From Streptomyces sp. STR69 (GTDB lineage Bacteria > Actinomycetota > Actinomycetes > Streptomycetales > Streptomycetaceae), in contig NZ_JALJRY010000032.1 in the NCBI RefSeq assembly GCF_024519455.1, forward strand, positions 55,649-119,648: a stretch of DNA of 64,000 bases, read 5' to 3'. Each line of letters begins with the position of its first letter. The first letter of the stretch is position 1. This document shows, one piece after another, positions 1-8,355 of the stretch. The translations under genes and the position numbers were made by a program. The notes below the pieces were generated by a model that was given only the letters and a program-made list of their open reading frames with translations, was not told the DNA's origin and did not search any database.

Positions 1-72
1 AGCCCCCAGGGACCCCCGCACCGGCGCCGGGCACCGGGCGCCGAAAAGACACACGGCACCCGGCGCCACCCC

Positions 73-387
73 TCAGCGCGAGTACCGCATCAGCGCCCGC
101 ACCATGTGACACGTCGTGTCCGACGGCGCGTGGACGCCGATCAGTTCGGCGGTGCTGCGGATCGTCTCGTTGCGGGCCTGGTTCGGGACGTACACGCCCG
201 AGTCGAGCAGGGCGATGGCCAGCCGCATCGCCTTGAGGCGGCGGTTGTGCGTGACGTACCAGTCCCGCGGGCGTCCGGGCGGCAACGGCCGCTTCGCCAC
301 GGGCACGTAGGGCAGGTCGAGTTGGACGGAACGCTTCGCGGTGGACTGGGTCGGCAGCGGCTTCGGCTTCAGTGCGGCAGCGGGCAC
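73..387 (-). CDS. conserved hypothetical protein
   Basis: No function is recognised. The protein is about 104 residues, basic and proline-rich at the N-terminus, then has a compact helical segment rich in R, L and A and ends in ALMRYSR. It has no signal peptide or membrane segment. I chose the GTG at 387 because an AGGAGG Shine-Dalgarno sits 6 bases upstream; the ATG two codons earlier (393) would overlap that site with no spacer, although annotation pipelines may prefer it. It is transcribed away from the ArsC-family gene, so the two share the 390-550 intergenic space. The first 72 bases of the window hold nothing I can support. Confidence 0.75.
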   Translation of the reverse strand: MPAAALKPKPLPTQSTAKRSVQLDLPYVPVAKRPLPPGRPRDWYVTHNRRLKAMRLAIALLDSGVYVPNQARNETIRSTAELIGVHAPSDTTCHMVRALMRYSR

Positions 388-551
388 GGACATCCTCCTG
401 TCGCGGTCAGGGCGCCGTCCGGACCCCCCGGCGACACCCTCGAACACTGCTTCTATTCTACTGCCCACCACTGACAAATGCCCTGGCCACAAAGGCTGTT
501 GAGAGCGTTGTGACGCAGGTGGAAGACGGGTTTTCGCGTACCGTGAGCCCC

Positions 552-911
552 ATGGAGATCTGGATCAACCCGGCCTGTTCCAAGTGCCGCAGCGCCGTGA
601 GCCTGCTCGACGCGGAGGGCGCCGAGTACACCGTCCGCCGCTATCTGGAGGACGTACCGAGCGAGGCCGAGATCAGGGACGTACTGGAGCGGCTCGGGCT
701 CGAACCGTGGGACATCACCCGCACCCAGGAGGCCGTGGCGAAGGAGCTGGGGCTCAAGGAGTGGGCACGGGACGGCAGTTCGCGGGCGCGGTGGGTGGCG
801 GCGCTCGCCGCGCATCCGAAGCTGATCCAGCGGCCGATCATCACGGCGGACGACGGTACGGCGGTGGTCGCGCGCAGTGACGAGGCCGTACGGGAGGCGC
901 TGTCCCGGTAG
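552..911 (+). CDS. ArsC family (arsenate reductase-like) protein
   Basis: A 119-residue thioredoxin-fold protein of the ArsC/Spx family. The N-terminal INPACSKCRSA segment holds the CX2C-type active-site cysteines (residues about 7 and 10). Later come the family segment RRYLEDVPS (about residue 30) and the RPIITADDG motif (about residues 95-103). Family members reduce arsenate with glutathione or mycothiol, or act as redox proteins of unknown substrate. There are no ars genes beside it, so arsenate as substrate is an inference from family only. The start could also be the GTG at 543 (three codons earlier); no strong Shine-Dalgarno decides between them. It reads alone, with its own terminator not evident. 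Confidence 0.85.
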   Translation: MEIWINPACSKCRSAVSLLDAEGAEYTVRRYLEDVPSEAEIRDVLERLGLEPWDITRTQEAVAKELGLKEWARDGSSRARWVAALAAHPKLIQRPIITADDGTAVVARSDEAVREALSR

Positions 912-1043
912 CGGGTGCGCGGCGACCGATTCACAACACCCGTGTGGCGTACGTCACTTCAGTGACCTCTGTGTCGGGTGAGTTACATCGTTCGGTATCC
1001 CGTACATAGCGGCGTACGGTCCCCTACCCCACAGGAGACGCGC

Positions 1044-1727
1044 ATGTCGCGTAGGAGAACTGCCAGCACGAAGAAGAAGCTGGCGCTGCTGGTCACCGCC
1101 GCGGCGGTCGCCGGAGGCGGGGCCTTCGCACTCGCCACCACGTCGAACGCGTCGCAGTCGTCGGCCCAGAACGCCAAGACGCTGTCCGCCCCGAACTCGA
1201 CGGTCTGCCAGGGGCTCGCCACCGCCCTCGGCAACAACCAGAGTTTCATCGCCGGCCAGAAGGCCAATCCCGACGCACAGTCGGCGGCGCGGATCGCCAA
1301 CCGCGAGGCGGTCATCGCGCAGATCAAGGTGCAGCAGAAGGCGTCCGGTTGCACGGTTGGGGAGTCGGCTCAGGGCTCCCAGGCCGCACAGCCCGCGCAG
1401 TCCGCACCCGCACCCGCGGCCACCTCCAAGGCGACCCCTTCGGCGGGCAACACCGGCACCGGTGCCGGTGCCGCCGCGGGCAGCCAGGTGTGCAACGGCT
1501 CGACCGTCACGCTCTCCGGCGAGGCCGGTGCGCCCGCCGCGTCCAGCAACCAGTTCCCGGCAGGAACGACGCTGAAGGTCACCAACCTGGACAACAACAA
1601 GTCCACGACGGTGAAGGTGACTTCGGTCTCCGGTAGCTGTGTCCTGCTGAACAACGCTGCTTTCGAACAGGTCCGTGAGCCCGGCAAGTTCCTCATCCGC
1701 CGCGCTCTGATCCAGAAGGTGGGGTGA
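1044..1727 (+). CDS. secreted protein with C-terminal DPBB/RlpA-like domain
   Basis: A 227-residue exported protein. The N-terminus is SRRRTASTKKK followed by a hydrophobic stretch ending near ALATTSNASQ, a signal peptide with twin basic start. Residues about 45-105 form a helical region with two cysteines, followed by a low-complexity A/P/T/G linker (about 110-150). Residues about 155-227 resemble a double-psi beta-barrel of the RlpA type: FPAGTTLKVTNLDN followed by a strand-rich segment ending in AAFEQV. The usual catalytic Asp of lytic RlpA proteins is not clearly present. An ACAGGAGA Shine-Dalgarno lies 7 bases before the ATG. The N-terminal half is built like that of the DUF1996 protein at 8356. 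Function unknown; a cell-wall role is an inference. Confidence 0.7.
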   Translation: MSRRRTASTKKKLALLVTAAAVAGGGAFALATTSNASQSSAQNAKTLSAPNSTVCQGLATALGNNQSFIAGQKANPDAQSAARIANREAVIAQIKVQQKASGCTVGESAQGSQAAQPAQSAPAPAATSKATPSAGNTGTGAGAAAGSQVCNGSTVTLSGEAGAPAASSNQFPAGTTLKVTNLDNNKSTTVKVTSVSGSCVLLNNAAFEQVREPGKFLIRRALIQKVG

Positions 1728-1796
1728 CGCTCCAGGTCCCAGAAACCGGTGAGGTGACGGCCCTGTCGCTCGGGCCGCCACCAGGTACGTGTCATA

Positions 1797-1830
1797 GGTC
1801 CCGCTGCTTCCGGCCAGAAGCAGCGGGACC
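1797..1830. terminator. hairpin downstream of DPBB-like gene
   Basis: Perfect 14-bp inverted repeat GGTCCCGCTGCTTC / GAAGCAGCGGGACC with a 6-base loop, 70 bases after the stop at 1727. There is no T-tract, as is common for Streptomyces terminators. The rest of the 1831-2136 space is non-coding upstream DNA of glnII. Confidence 0.6.
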
Positions 1831-1996
1831 GACGCGTTCACAGCCGCCGCGCACTCCCCGGGGGCCAACCCCATCGCATACGAGCCGTCCTGCCGCACCC
1901 GTCCGTCGGCCGTCTGCGAGTGCGAACAGCGGGTTCACAGCGGTCTCCCCCGCGAGCCGTGCGCAGCGCACGTGAATCGCGACACAGCGCCACCAG

Positions 1997-2012
1997 GTAA
2001 CACGGGGTTCAC
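1997..2012 (+). promoter_or_regulatory. possible GlnR-like half-site pair upstream of glnII
   Basis: GTAAC and TTCAC are separated by 6 bases, about 125 bases before the glnII start. Streptomyces glnII is known to be controlled by GlnR, whose boxes are 5-base half-sites spaced by 6. The first half matches the gTnAc consensus but the second deviates from GaAAc, so this is a weak candidate only. A TTGACA hexamer lies nearby at 2041-2046. Confidence 0.25.
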
Positions 2013-2136
2013 ACTTGGGCAATGATCGGGAAATCGCATATTGACAGGCTGCCCGGCATGAATCGCGGCGCTCCAGTGCCGCTGCGCCGCAGCACCCGCA
2101 AGTGCGACGAATGACCCACCCCGAAGGATGTGGCCC

Positions 2137-3165
2137 GTGACCTTCAAGGCTGAGTACATCTGGATCGACGGCACCCAGCCGACGGCCAAGCTCCGTTCCA
2201 AGACGAAGATTCTGGCCGACGACGCCAAGGGCGCCGAGCTCCCGATCTGGGGCTTCGACGGGTCGTCCACAAACCAGGCCGAGGGGCACTCCTCGGACCG
2301 CGTGCTCAAGCCGGTCGCCAGCTTCCCGGACCCGATCCGCGGCGGCGACGACATCCTCGTCATGTGCGAGGTCCTCGAGATCGACATGACGCCGCACGAG
2401 TCCAACACCCGTGCCGCGCTCGTCGAGGTCTCCGAGAAGTTCGCCGCGCAGGAGCCGATCTTCGGCATCGAGCAGGAGTACACCTTCTTCGACGGCGCCC
2501 GTCCGCTGGGCTTCCCCGAGGGCGGCTTCCCGGCGCCCCAGGGCGGCTACTACTGCGGTGTCGGCGCCGACGAGATCTTCGGCCGCGAGATCGTCGAGGC
2601 CCACCTGGAGAACTGCCTCAAGGCCGGTCTCGCGATCTCCGGCATCAACGCCGAGGTCATGCCCGGCCAGTGGGAGTTCCAGGTCGGCCCGGTCTCCCCG
2701 CTGGAGGTCTCCGACCACCTGTGGATCGCCCGCTGGCTGCTCTACCGCACCGCCGAGGACTTCGGCATCTCCGCGACCCTCGACCCCAAGCCGGTCAAGG
2801 GCGACTGGAACGGCGCGGGCGCGCACACCAACTTCTCCACCAAGGCGATGCGTGAGGGCTACGACGCGATCATCACCGCGTGCGAGTCCCTCGGCGAGGG
2901 CTCCAAGCCCCTCGACCACGTCAAGCACTACGGCGCCGGCATCGACGACCGCCTGACGGGCCTGCACGAGACCGCCCCGTGGAACGAGTACTCCTACGGC
3001 GTCTCCAACCGCGGCGCCTCGGTGCGTATCCCGTGGCAGGTCGAGAAGGACGGCAAGGGCTACATCGAGGACCGCCGTCCGAACGCCAACGTCGACCCGT
3101 ATCTCGTGACGCGCCTCATCGTCGACACGTGCTGCTCCGCTCTGGAGAAGGCCGGCCAGGTCTGA
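2137..3165 (+). CDS. glnII: glutamine synthetase type II
   Basis: Catalyses ATP-dependent ligation of ammonia to glutamate in the cytoplasm. It is the eukaryotic-like, heat-labile GSII that streptomycetes carry beside GlnA. At 342 residues the length is normal. Diagnostic segments are WGFDGSSTNQAEGHSSD (about residues 38-55), the FGIEQEYTFF glutamate/metal-binding motif, GQWEFQVGP, NGAGAHTNFSTKAMR and the C-terminal RRPNANVDPY ATP-binding segment. I chose the GTG at 2137, giving MTFKAEY, because GAAGGA lies 8 bases upstream and the family starts there; the ATG at 2128 adds three residues. GSII is not controlled by GlnE adenylylation in the classical way, since it lacks the tyrosine loop. It is monocistronic, with a strong hairpin after the stop. 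Confidence 0.97.
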   Translation: MTFKAEYIWIDGTQPTAKLRSKTKILADDAKGAELPIWGFDGSSTNQAEGHSSDRVLKPVASFPDPIRGGDDILVMCEVLEIDMTPHESNTRAALVEVSEKFAAQEPIFGIEQEYTFFDGARPLGFPEGGFPAPQGGYYCGVGADEIFGREIVEAHLENCLKAGLAISGINAEVMPGQWEFQVGPVSPLEVSDHLWIARWLLYRTAEDFGISATLDPKPVKGDWNGAGAHTNFSTKAMREGYDAIITACESLGEGSKPLDHVKHYGAGIDDRLTGLHETAPWNEYSYGVSNRGASVRIPWQVEKDGKGYIEDRRPNANVDPYLVTRLIVDTCCSALEKAGQV

Positions 3166-3181
3166 TCCGCCCCGCACCTGC

Positions 3182-3220
3182 GCGAGGGGGCGTCCACCGT
3201 CACGGTGGGCGCCCCCTCGC
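3182..3220. terminator. glnII terminator
   Basis: Long inverted repeat, GCGAGGGGGCG then CACC pairing with GGTG and CGCCCCCTCGC, starting 17 bases after the glnII stop codon. It closes the transcription unit before the next gene at 3251. Confidence 0.8.
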
Positions 3221-3250
3221 GTTGTCAGTGGCGCGTGCGAGTCTTGATCC

Positions 3251-4183
3251 ATGGACAGCAACGGGGGCATCGACAAGGACCTCGACATCAAGGTCGAGAC
3301 GGAGAACGGGCAGACGTACACGCGGACTTCGGCGGTACGGCTGCGGGAGGTGGTGGCGCGGATCGGGGGCGCCCGCGACCGTTTCCTGATCGTGCAGCGG
3401 ATACCCGACCTCCCGGACGTGTTCGCGCAGGTGTGGCACGAGGAGGGCGGGGACTACCGGCTGGAACACCGCCTGAGCGAGGACGAGTTCTACGGCACGA
3501 ACCTCACGGATCCCGTGCGCGTGGCGGAGCTGCTGACCGCCTGGGCACGGCAGACGGCCCGCTGGCACGCGGGCCTCGGCTGGGAGCCGGTCGACCTGGG
3601 GCCCCGGGAGGAGGTGCCCGAGCTGCCGGACGAGGTACGGGAGAAGGTCGAGGAGCGGGTCAGGACACGGCTGCGCTGCGGCTACGACGACCGGAGGACG
3701 CTGACCGAGATCGCCGAGGACTACCTGGTCAAGGGCGACGAGCGGCCGGTCTCCCGTGCGCAGGCCGCGCGGCTGGTGGACCGACTGTGGGTGGAGCGGG
3801 TGGTCGAGCAGGCGGCCTGGAACGGCGTCACCGACCCGGACCGGCTCACCCGCGCCTTCGAGACGCTGAACGCGAGCGGCATCACCGCCCGGGAGAACTT
3901 CGGCTGCTGCCGAGGGTGCGGCCTCGCGGAGATAGGCGCGAAGCGGGAGGGCGCCCGGGGGTTCGTCTTCTTCCACGAGCAGGTCACCGAGCACGCCGTC
4001 GAGGGGCACGGACTCGCTCTGCACTACGGCGGGTTCGACGGCTCGGACGAGACCGCCACGGCCGTCGGGCACGAGGTCCTGGCCGCGCTCCGGAGCGCCG
4101 GGCTGTCCGCCGACTGGGACGGCGATCTGGACAAGGCGATCGACGTCAAGCCGCTGACCTGGCACAGACGGCTGGTGGGATGA
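3251..4183 (+). CDS. DUF6891 domain protein
   Basis: A 310-residue cytoplasmic protein of unknown function that matches what I know of the DUF6891 family. The N-terminal third (residues 1-110) reads as a separate alpha/beta domain with two Trp-rich stretches. The middle is helical and charged (EEVPELPDEVREKVEERVR). The C-terminal domain holds a cysteine cluster, NFGCCRGCGLAEIG (about residues 215-228), then HYGGFDG and ends KPLTWHRRL. The cysteines could bind metal. No Shine-Dalgarno is visible at the ATG, so translation may be leaderless or the start may be wrong. The following 290 bases (4184-4476) hold no gene I can support. Confidence 0.75.
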   Translation: MDSNGGIDKDLDIKVETENGQTYTRTSAVRLREVVARIGGARDRFLIVQRIPDLPDVFAQVWHEEGGDYRLEHRLSEDEFYGTNLTDPVRVAELLTAWARQTARWHAGLGWEPVDLGPREEVPELPDEVREKVEERVRTRLRCGYDDRRTLTEIAEDYLVKGDERPVSRAQAARLVDRLWVERVVEQAAWNGVTDPDRLTRAFETLNASGITARENFGCCRGCGLAEIGAKREGARGFVFFHEQVTEHAVEGHGLALHYGGFDGSDETATAVGHEVLAALRSAGLSADWDGDLDKAIDVKPLTWHRRLVG

Positions 4184-4476
4184 GGGGCCGGACGTCAATT
4201 TCCCGCCAAGGGGGCGTCCAAGCTGTGAGAGAAGGGTCCTGTTGCGGGCGTGTGTCTGCTTCAATGGGCCCATGGGCAACTACCAGAAGTGCGGAGCGAC
4301 GGGTCGCCATGACCTGGAGCCCTTCTGGCCTTCCCGTCAGCACCATGACTTCGACCGGGTGTGTTGTCGCGCGATGAACGCGCCGGCCCTCTAAAGCCGT
4401 ACACCCTCGGCCTCCGGCCTGCGCGACTCGATGTACGTCCCTCGACGAACCTCTCGCGCGAAAGAGCTGACCTCTC

Positions 4477-5070
4477 ATGGCGATCATCCGTTCTCTGCCC
4501 TCCGCCACTCTCAACGCTCCGGCCCCCTCCCCCGCCCCGAACGGCGCGCGGAACCATCTGCGTGCCGTCGACCGGGACGAGGTGATCGACGTCGCGGAGT
4601 TCCTGCCGCCGGGTGCCACCTGGCTGCCTGCGCCGCCGCACACACTGCCGACCCTGCCGGGGCAGCCGCCGATGGTCGGGTACCTCGTCCTCATCCCGGC
4701 CGACAGCCCGCACCTCGCCCGGACCGGGCACCCCGACGTCCTGCCGGACGGCGTGCCCGGCATCACCGTCGACGCCGAACCGCTCGTCCGTATCGACACC
4801 GTGCAGCGCACCGCGCAGCTCAAGGGCGAGGAACTCGACCTCACGTACCTGGAGTTCGAACTCCTCGCCCACCTGGTTGCCCACCCCAACCGGGTGCACA
4901 CCCGTGACCAGCTGGTCACCACGGTGTGGGGCTACGGGCACGTGGGCGACGGCCGTACTGTCGACGTCCACATCGCCCGGCTGCGCCGCAAGCTGGGCGT
5001 CGAGCACCGCAAGGCGATCCAGACGGTGCGCCGGGTCGGGTACAAGTACACGCCGCCGACCGCGCGTTGA
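4477..5070 (+). CDS. winged-helix DNA-binding regulator (OmpR/PhoB-type domain without receiver)
   Basis: A 197-residue protein. Residues about 1-95 form a variable, Pro-rich N-terminal part with no receiver domain. Residues about 100-195 are a Trans_reg_C winged helix: LTYLEFELLAHLVAHPNR, then VWGYGHVGDGRTVDVHIARL, then RRKLG and the wing strand TVRRVGYKY. Such orphan winged-helix regulators are common in Streptomyces; its ligand and targets are unknown. The start ATG at 4477 has only a weak AAAGAG upstream. It stands alone between a DUF6891 gene and a sugar epimerase-type gene. Confidence 0.85.
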   Translation: MAIIRSLPSATLNAPAPSPAPNGARNHLRAVDRDEVIDVAEFLPPGATWLPAPPHTLPTLPGQPPMVGYLVLIPADSPHLARTGHPDVLPDGVPGITVDAEPLVRIDTVQRTAQLKGEELDLTYLEFELLAHLVAHPNRVHTRDQLVTTVWGYGHVGDGRTVDVHIARLRRKLGVEHRKAIQTVRRVGYKYTPPTAR

Positions 5071-5129
5071 TCGTCTGCTGACGGCAGATTCGCGTTCCGT
5101 TCCGTGGGCCGCGCGGGCAGAGTCGCCGT

Positions 5130-6167
5130 ATGAGACTTCTGGTGCTGGGCGGTACGGAGTTCGCGGGGCGGGCCGTCGTGGAGGCGGCCCTCGGGCGGGG
5201 CTGGGAGGTGACCGTCCTCAATCGGGGACGGCACGCTGTGCTCTTCCGGGGGACACCCCCCGGACCCCCGGGCCTACCCGGGGTACGGGCGTTGCGGGGT
5301 GACCGCACCGCGCCCGGTGGGCTCGACGCGCTGGCCGAGGGCGAGTGGGACGCCGTCGTCGACACCTGGTCGGCGGCGCCCCGCGCGGTGCACGACGCTG
5401 CGCGGCTGCTCGCCGGGCGGGCGGGCCGGTATGTGTATGTGTCGAGCTGCTCGGTGTACGCGTGGGCGCCGCCCGCCGGGTACACCGAGGACGCGCCCGT
5501 TGTCGAGGGCGCCGAGCCCGACGCCGACAAGACGGACTACGCGCGCGACAAGCGGGGCGGGGAGCTGGCCGCGCTCGGGGCGTTCGGGGCGGAGCGGTCG
5601 GTGTTCGTGCGGGCGGGGCTGATCCTCGGGCCGTACGAGAACATCGGGCGGCTGCCGTGGTGGCTGACCCGGGTCGCGCGGGGCGGGCCGGTGTTGGCGC
5701 CGGGGCCGCGGGGGCTCGCCCTTCAGTACGTGGATGTGCGGGATCTCGCGGAGTGGGTGCTCGGGTCGGTGGAGCGGGAGTTGAGCGGGGCGTACAACCT
5801 GATCTCGCCGCAGGGGCACGCGACGATGGGGTCGTTGTTGGACGCGTGTGTGCGGGTCACTGGTGGGGGCGCCGAGTTGCGGTGGACCGATCCCGAGGTG
5901 GTGCTCGGGGCGGGTATCGAGCCGTGGACTCAGTTGCCGGTGTGGATTCCGGCCGGCAGCGAGGGGTACGACGCGTTGCACGGCGCGGATGTGTCCCGGG
6001 CGGTGGCGACTGGGTTGAGCTGTCGTCCTGTGGAGGAGACGGTGACTGATACGTGGGGGTGGTTGCAGGGCATCGGGGGTTCCGCGCCGCAGCGGCCGGA
6101 TCGGCCGGGGGTGGGGCTTGACCCTGTTGTGGAGGCGAAGGTGCTTGGGGTGCCGTTCGTGGCGTAG
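5130..6167 (+). CDS. NAD-dependent epimerase/dehydratase family protein
   Basis: A 345-residue extended SDR protein. The nucleotide-binding motif LVLGGTEFAGRAV is at residues 3-15. The active-site Tyr-x3-Lys is present as YARDK (Tyr about residue 137), and YVSSCSVYAW provides the Ser region. The C-terminal half should bind the sugar-nucleotide or other substrate. It is most like the reductase-type relatives of UDP-glucose epimerase found in actinobacteria, but the substrate cannot be read from sequence. Just after the stop (6168-6316) lies one copy of a 28-base repeat that occurs three times in the window. Confidence 0.85.
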   Translation: MRLLVLGGTEFAGRAVVEAALGRGWEVTVLNRGRHAVLFRGTPPGPPGLPGVRALRGDRTAPGGLDALAEGEWDAVVDTWSAAPRAVHDAARLLAGRAGRYVYVSSCSVYAWAPPAGYTEDAPVVEGAEPDADKTDYARDKRGGELAALGAFGAERSVFVRAGLILGPYENIGRLPWWLTRVARGGPVLAPGPRGLALQYVDVRDLAEWVLGSVERELSGAYNLISPQGHATMGSLLDACVRVTGGGAELRWTDPEVVLGAGIEPWTQLPVWIPAGSEGYDALHGADVSRAVATGLSCRPVEETVTDTWGWLQGIGGSAPQRPDRPGVGLDPVVEAKVLGVPFVA

Positions 6168-6190
6168 TTCGTTGGGTGCGGGCCGGTGGG

Positions 6191-6218
6191 GGCTGGTCGC
6201 GCAGTTCCCCGCGCCCCT
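6191..6218 (-). repeat. dispersed intergenic repeat, copy 1
   Basis: 28-base unit reading AGGGGCGCGGGGAACTGCGC then GACCAGCC on the minus strand. Exact copy on the plus strand at 31361-31388 and a one-mismatch copy at 37092-37119. All three lie just after a gene end. Confidence 0.8.
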
Positions 6219-6316
6219 AAAAGCAAAAGCCGCAGGGAACCGGTGTTGGTAGCGACACCCCCATCACGGTGCGCGGGCCCCGTGACCTTGTCGCCGTGCT
6301 CCGTGAGACTGGGCCT

Positions 6317-7534
6317 ATGGACACGAACAGGGCCCGTACAGTCGTCACGGCCGGGCTGCGCGGCCTCGCCCTCGCTCTCATCTCCCTCTACGGGTCGCTC
6401 GTCCTCTTCGTTCTCATGGTCGTCTCCCTTGTGCTCGTGCCTGTGGGAATCGGGCTGATCACCACGCCCTGGGTGCTGGCCGGCGTGCGGGCGCACGCGA
6501 ATCGGCGGCGGCTGTTTGCCGTGCAGTGGTGCGGGGTGCGGATTCCGGTGGAGCCGAGCGGGGCGAAGTCCTGGAAAGTCACCTTCCGGTTGCTCGGCTG
6601 GCTGTTCGTCGACATGACCGCCGGGTTCGTCACCGCGCTGGTGCCCGCTGCCCTGGTGTTCTATCCGCTGGAGGGGTTCGCGTTGGCCTTCGGGCTGTGG
6701 CGCGTGTTCACGGACGGGACGTATGTGGGGTGGTGGTACGGGTTCGTGCCGGTGAGCGGGCAGGGCAGTGCGCTGCTCGCGGGGCTGCTGGGTGTCGCGC
6801 TGCTCGTCGCCTCCTACTTCCTCACGCCCGTGCTGCTGCGGATCCACTTTCTGCTGACGCGTTCTGTGCTCGCTCCGGGGCAGGGTGAACTCGCCGAGCG
6901 GGTAAGGGTGTTGACCGAGACCCGGCGGGACGCCGTGGACTCCTCGGCGGCCGAGCTGCGGCGGATCGAGCGCGATCTGCACGACGGCGCTCAGGCCCGG
7001 CTGGTGGCCATGGGGATGGATCTCGGCACGATCGAGGCGCTCATCGAAAAGAATCCGGCGAAGGCCAGGGAGCTGCTGGCCCGGACGCGTCAGTCCTCCG
7101 CCGAGGCGCTGGGCGAGCTGCGCGACCTCGTGCGCGGTATCCATCCGCCGGTGCTGGCGGAGCGTGGACTCGGGGATGCCGTAAGGGCGTTGGCGCTGCG
7201 GATGCCGGTGCCGACGGAGGTGTACGTGGACATCGGGGGCGGGCGGGCGGACGCGCCGGTCGAGTCGGCCGCGTACTTCGCGGTGAGCGAGGTGCTGACC
7301 AACGCCGTCAAGCACTCCGGTGCCGACCGGATCTGGGTCGACCTCCGCCACGCGGAGGGGATGCTGCGGATCTCCGTCACCGACGACGGTGGGGGTGGTG
7401 CCGTGGTCGGGGCGGGGTCGGGACTCTCCGGAGTCGGGCGGCGACTCGGTACATTCGACGGCGTCCTGGCCGTCAGCAGCCCCGCGGGCGGTCCCACCGT
7501 GGTGACCATGGAGATTCCGTGCGTGTTGTCCTAG
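6317..7534 (+). CDS. two-component sensor histidine kinase (NarL/DesK type)
   Basis: A 405-residue membrane kinase. Residues about 10-180 carry a sensor domain with roughly four membrane segments (15-50 as two spans, 95-115 and 150-175), typical of the putative-sensor class of actinobacterial kinases. The HisKA_3 dimerisation motif RRIERDLHDGAQ places the phospho-acceptor His at about residue 222. The HATPase_c domain follows, with NAVKHSGA (N box), VTDDGGGG (G1) and GSGLSGVGRRL (G2). The start ATG at 6317 fits the membrane topology. The stop overlaps the response-regulator gene by 16 bases, so the pair is translationally coupled. The signal is unknown. Confidence 0.92.
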   Translation: MDTNRARTVVTAGLRGLALALISLYGSLVLFVLMVVSLVLVPVGIGLITTPWVLAGVRAHANRRRLFAVQWCGVRIPVEPSGAKSWKVTFRLLGWLFVDMTAGFVTALVPAALVFYPLEGFALAFGLWRVFTDGTYVGWWYGFVPVSGQGSALLAGLLGVALLVASYFLTPVLLRIHFLLTRSVLAPGQGELAERVRVLTETRRDAVDSSAAELRRIERDLHDGAQARLVAMGMDLGTIEALIEKNPAKARELLARTRQSSAEALGELRDLVRGIHPPVLAERGLGDAVRALALRMPVPTEVYVDIGGGRADAPVESAAYFAVSEVLTNAVKHSGADRIWVDLRHAEGMLRISVTDDGGGGAVVGAGSGLSGVGRRLGTFDGVLAVSSPAGGPTVVTMEIPCVLS

Positions 7535-8172
7535 CCGAAGACCTGTTCCTGCTTCGGGACGGGCTGGTGCGGCTGTTGGAGGCCTACGACTTCGAGATCG
7601 CCGCCGCCGTGGAGAGCGGGCCCGAACTCACCGAGGCGCTGGCCGAGTTGGCGCCGGACGTGGCCGTGGTCGACGTACGGCTGCCGCCCACGCACACCGA
7701 CGAGGGGCTGCAGTGCGCGTTGCGAGCGCGGCGGGAGCGGCCCGGGTTTCCGGTGCTGGTGCTGTCGCAGCATGTGGAGCAGTTGTACGCGCGGGAGTTG
7801 CTCGCCAACGGGAGTGGCGGGGTGGGCTATCTGCTGAAGGACCGAGTGTTCGACGCGGAGCAGTTCGTGGACGCCGTACGGCGGGTGGCGGGCGGCGGGA
7901 CGGTGATGGATCCGCAGGTGATTCAGCAGTTGCTGGCGCGACGGGCGGCCGACGACCGGCCGCTGGGACGGCTGACGCCCCGGGAGGTCGAGGTGCTGGA
8001 GCTGATGGCGCAGGGACGGTCGAATGCGGCGATCGCGGGGCAACTCGTCGTGACGGAACGGGCGATCGGGAAGCACACGTCCAATATTTTCGCCAAACTG
8101 GGGCTGGAGGTCTCGGACGACGACAATCGCCGCGTGCTGGCGGTATTGGCCTATTTGGACCAGGAACGCTGA
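7519..8172 (+). CDS. LuxR/NarL family response regulator
   Basis: A 217-residue cognate regulator of the upstream kinase. The receiver domain covers residues 1-125, with acidic pocket residues in VVLAED, the phospho-acceptor Asp in VAVVDVRLP (about residue 52), and the conserved Lys in YLLKDRV. The C-terminal LuxR helix-turn-helix is RLTPREVEVLELMAQGRSNA then TERAIGKHTSNIFAKLGL. The GTG start lies inside the kinase gene, a 16-base overlap. It is likely to regulate either its own operon or the secreted DUF1996 gene that follows, but no operator is identified. Confidence 0.93.
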   Translation: MRVVLAEDLFLLRDGLVRLLEAYDFEIAAAVESGPELTEALAELAPDVAVVDVRLPPTHTDEGLQCALRARRERPGFPVLVLSQHVEQLYARELLANGSGGVGYLLKDRVFDAEQFVDAVRRVAGGGTVMDPQVIQQLLARRAADDRPLGRLTPREVEVLELMAQGRSNAAIAGQLVVTERAIGKHTSNIFAKLGLEVSDDDNRRVLAVLAYLDQER

Positions 8173-8355
8173 GCACTAGCTGTGAGTTGATCACAACTGC
8201 CGGTGTTTAGGGGCCAGTTGAGAGGGGACTTACCCAGGAACCTCTCATCAATTTATGAGACGGCTGAACACTCCTGGGACCCCCTGCGTATCAAAGGGAG
8301 CCGCTTCACTCCTGTCGGGCGCCTCGCTGCCCCGCAAGGAAGTCAGAGGAGTTCC

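Noticed and set aside
1792..1960. Minus-strand reading frame upstream of glnII with protein-like text (AMGLAPGECAAAV then NASVPLLLAGSSG)
   Set aside because: No start codon with a ribosome site, it needs a frameshift to join its upstream part, and it reads straight through a perfect hairpin and antisense into the DPBB-like gene. It could be a decayed gene but cannot be supported.
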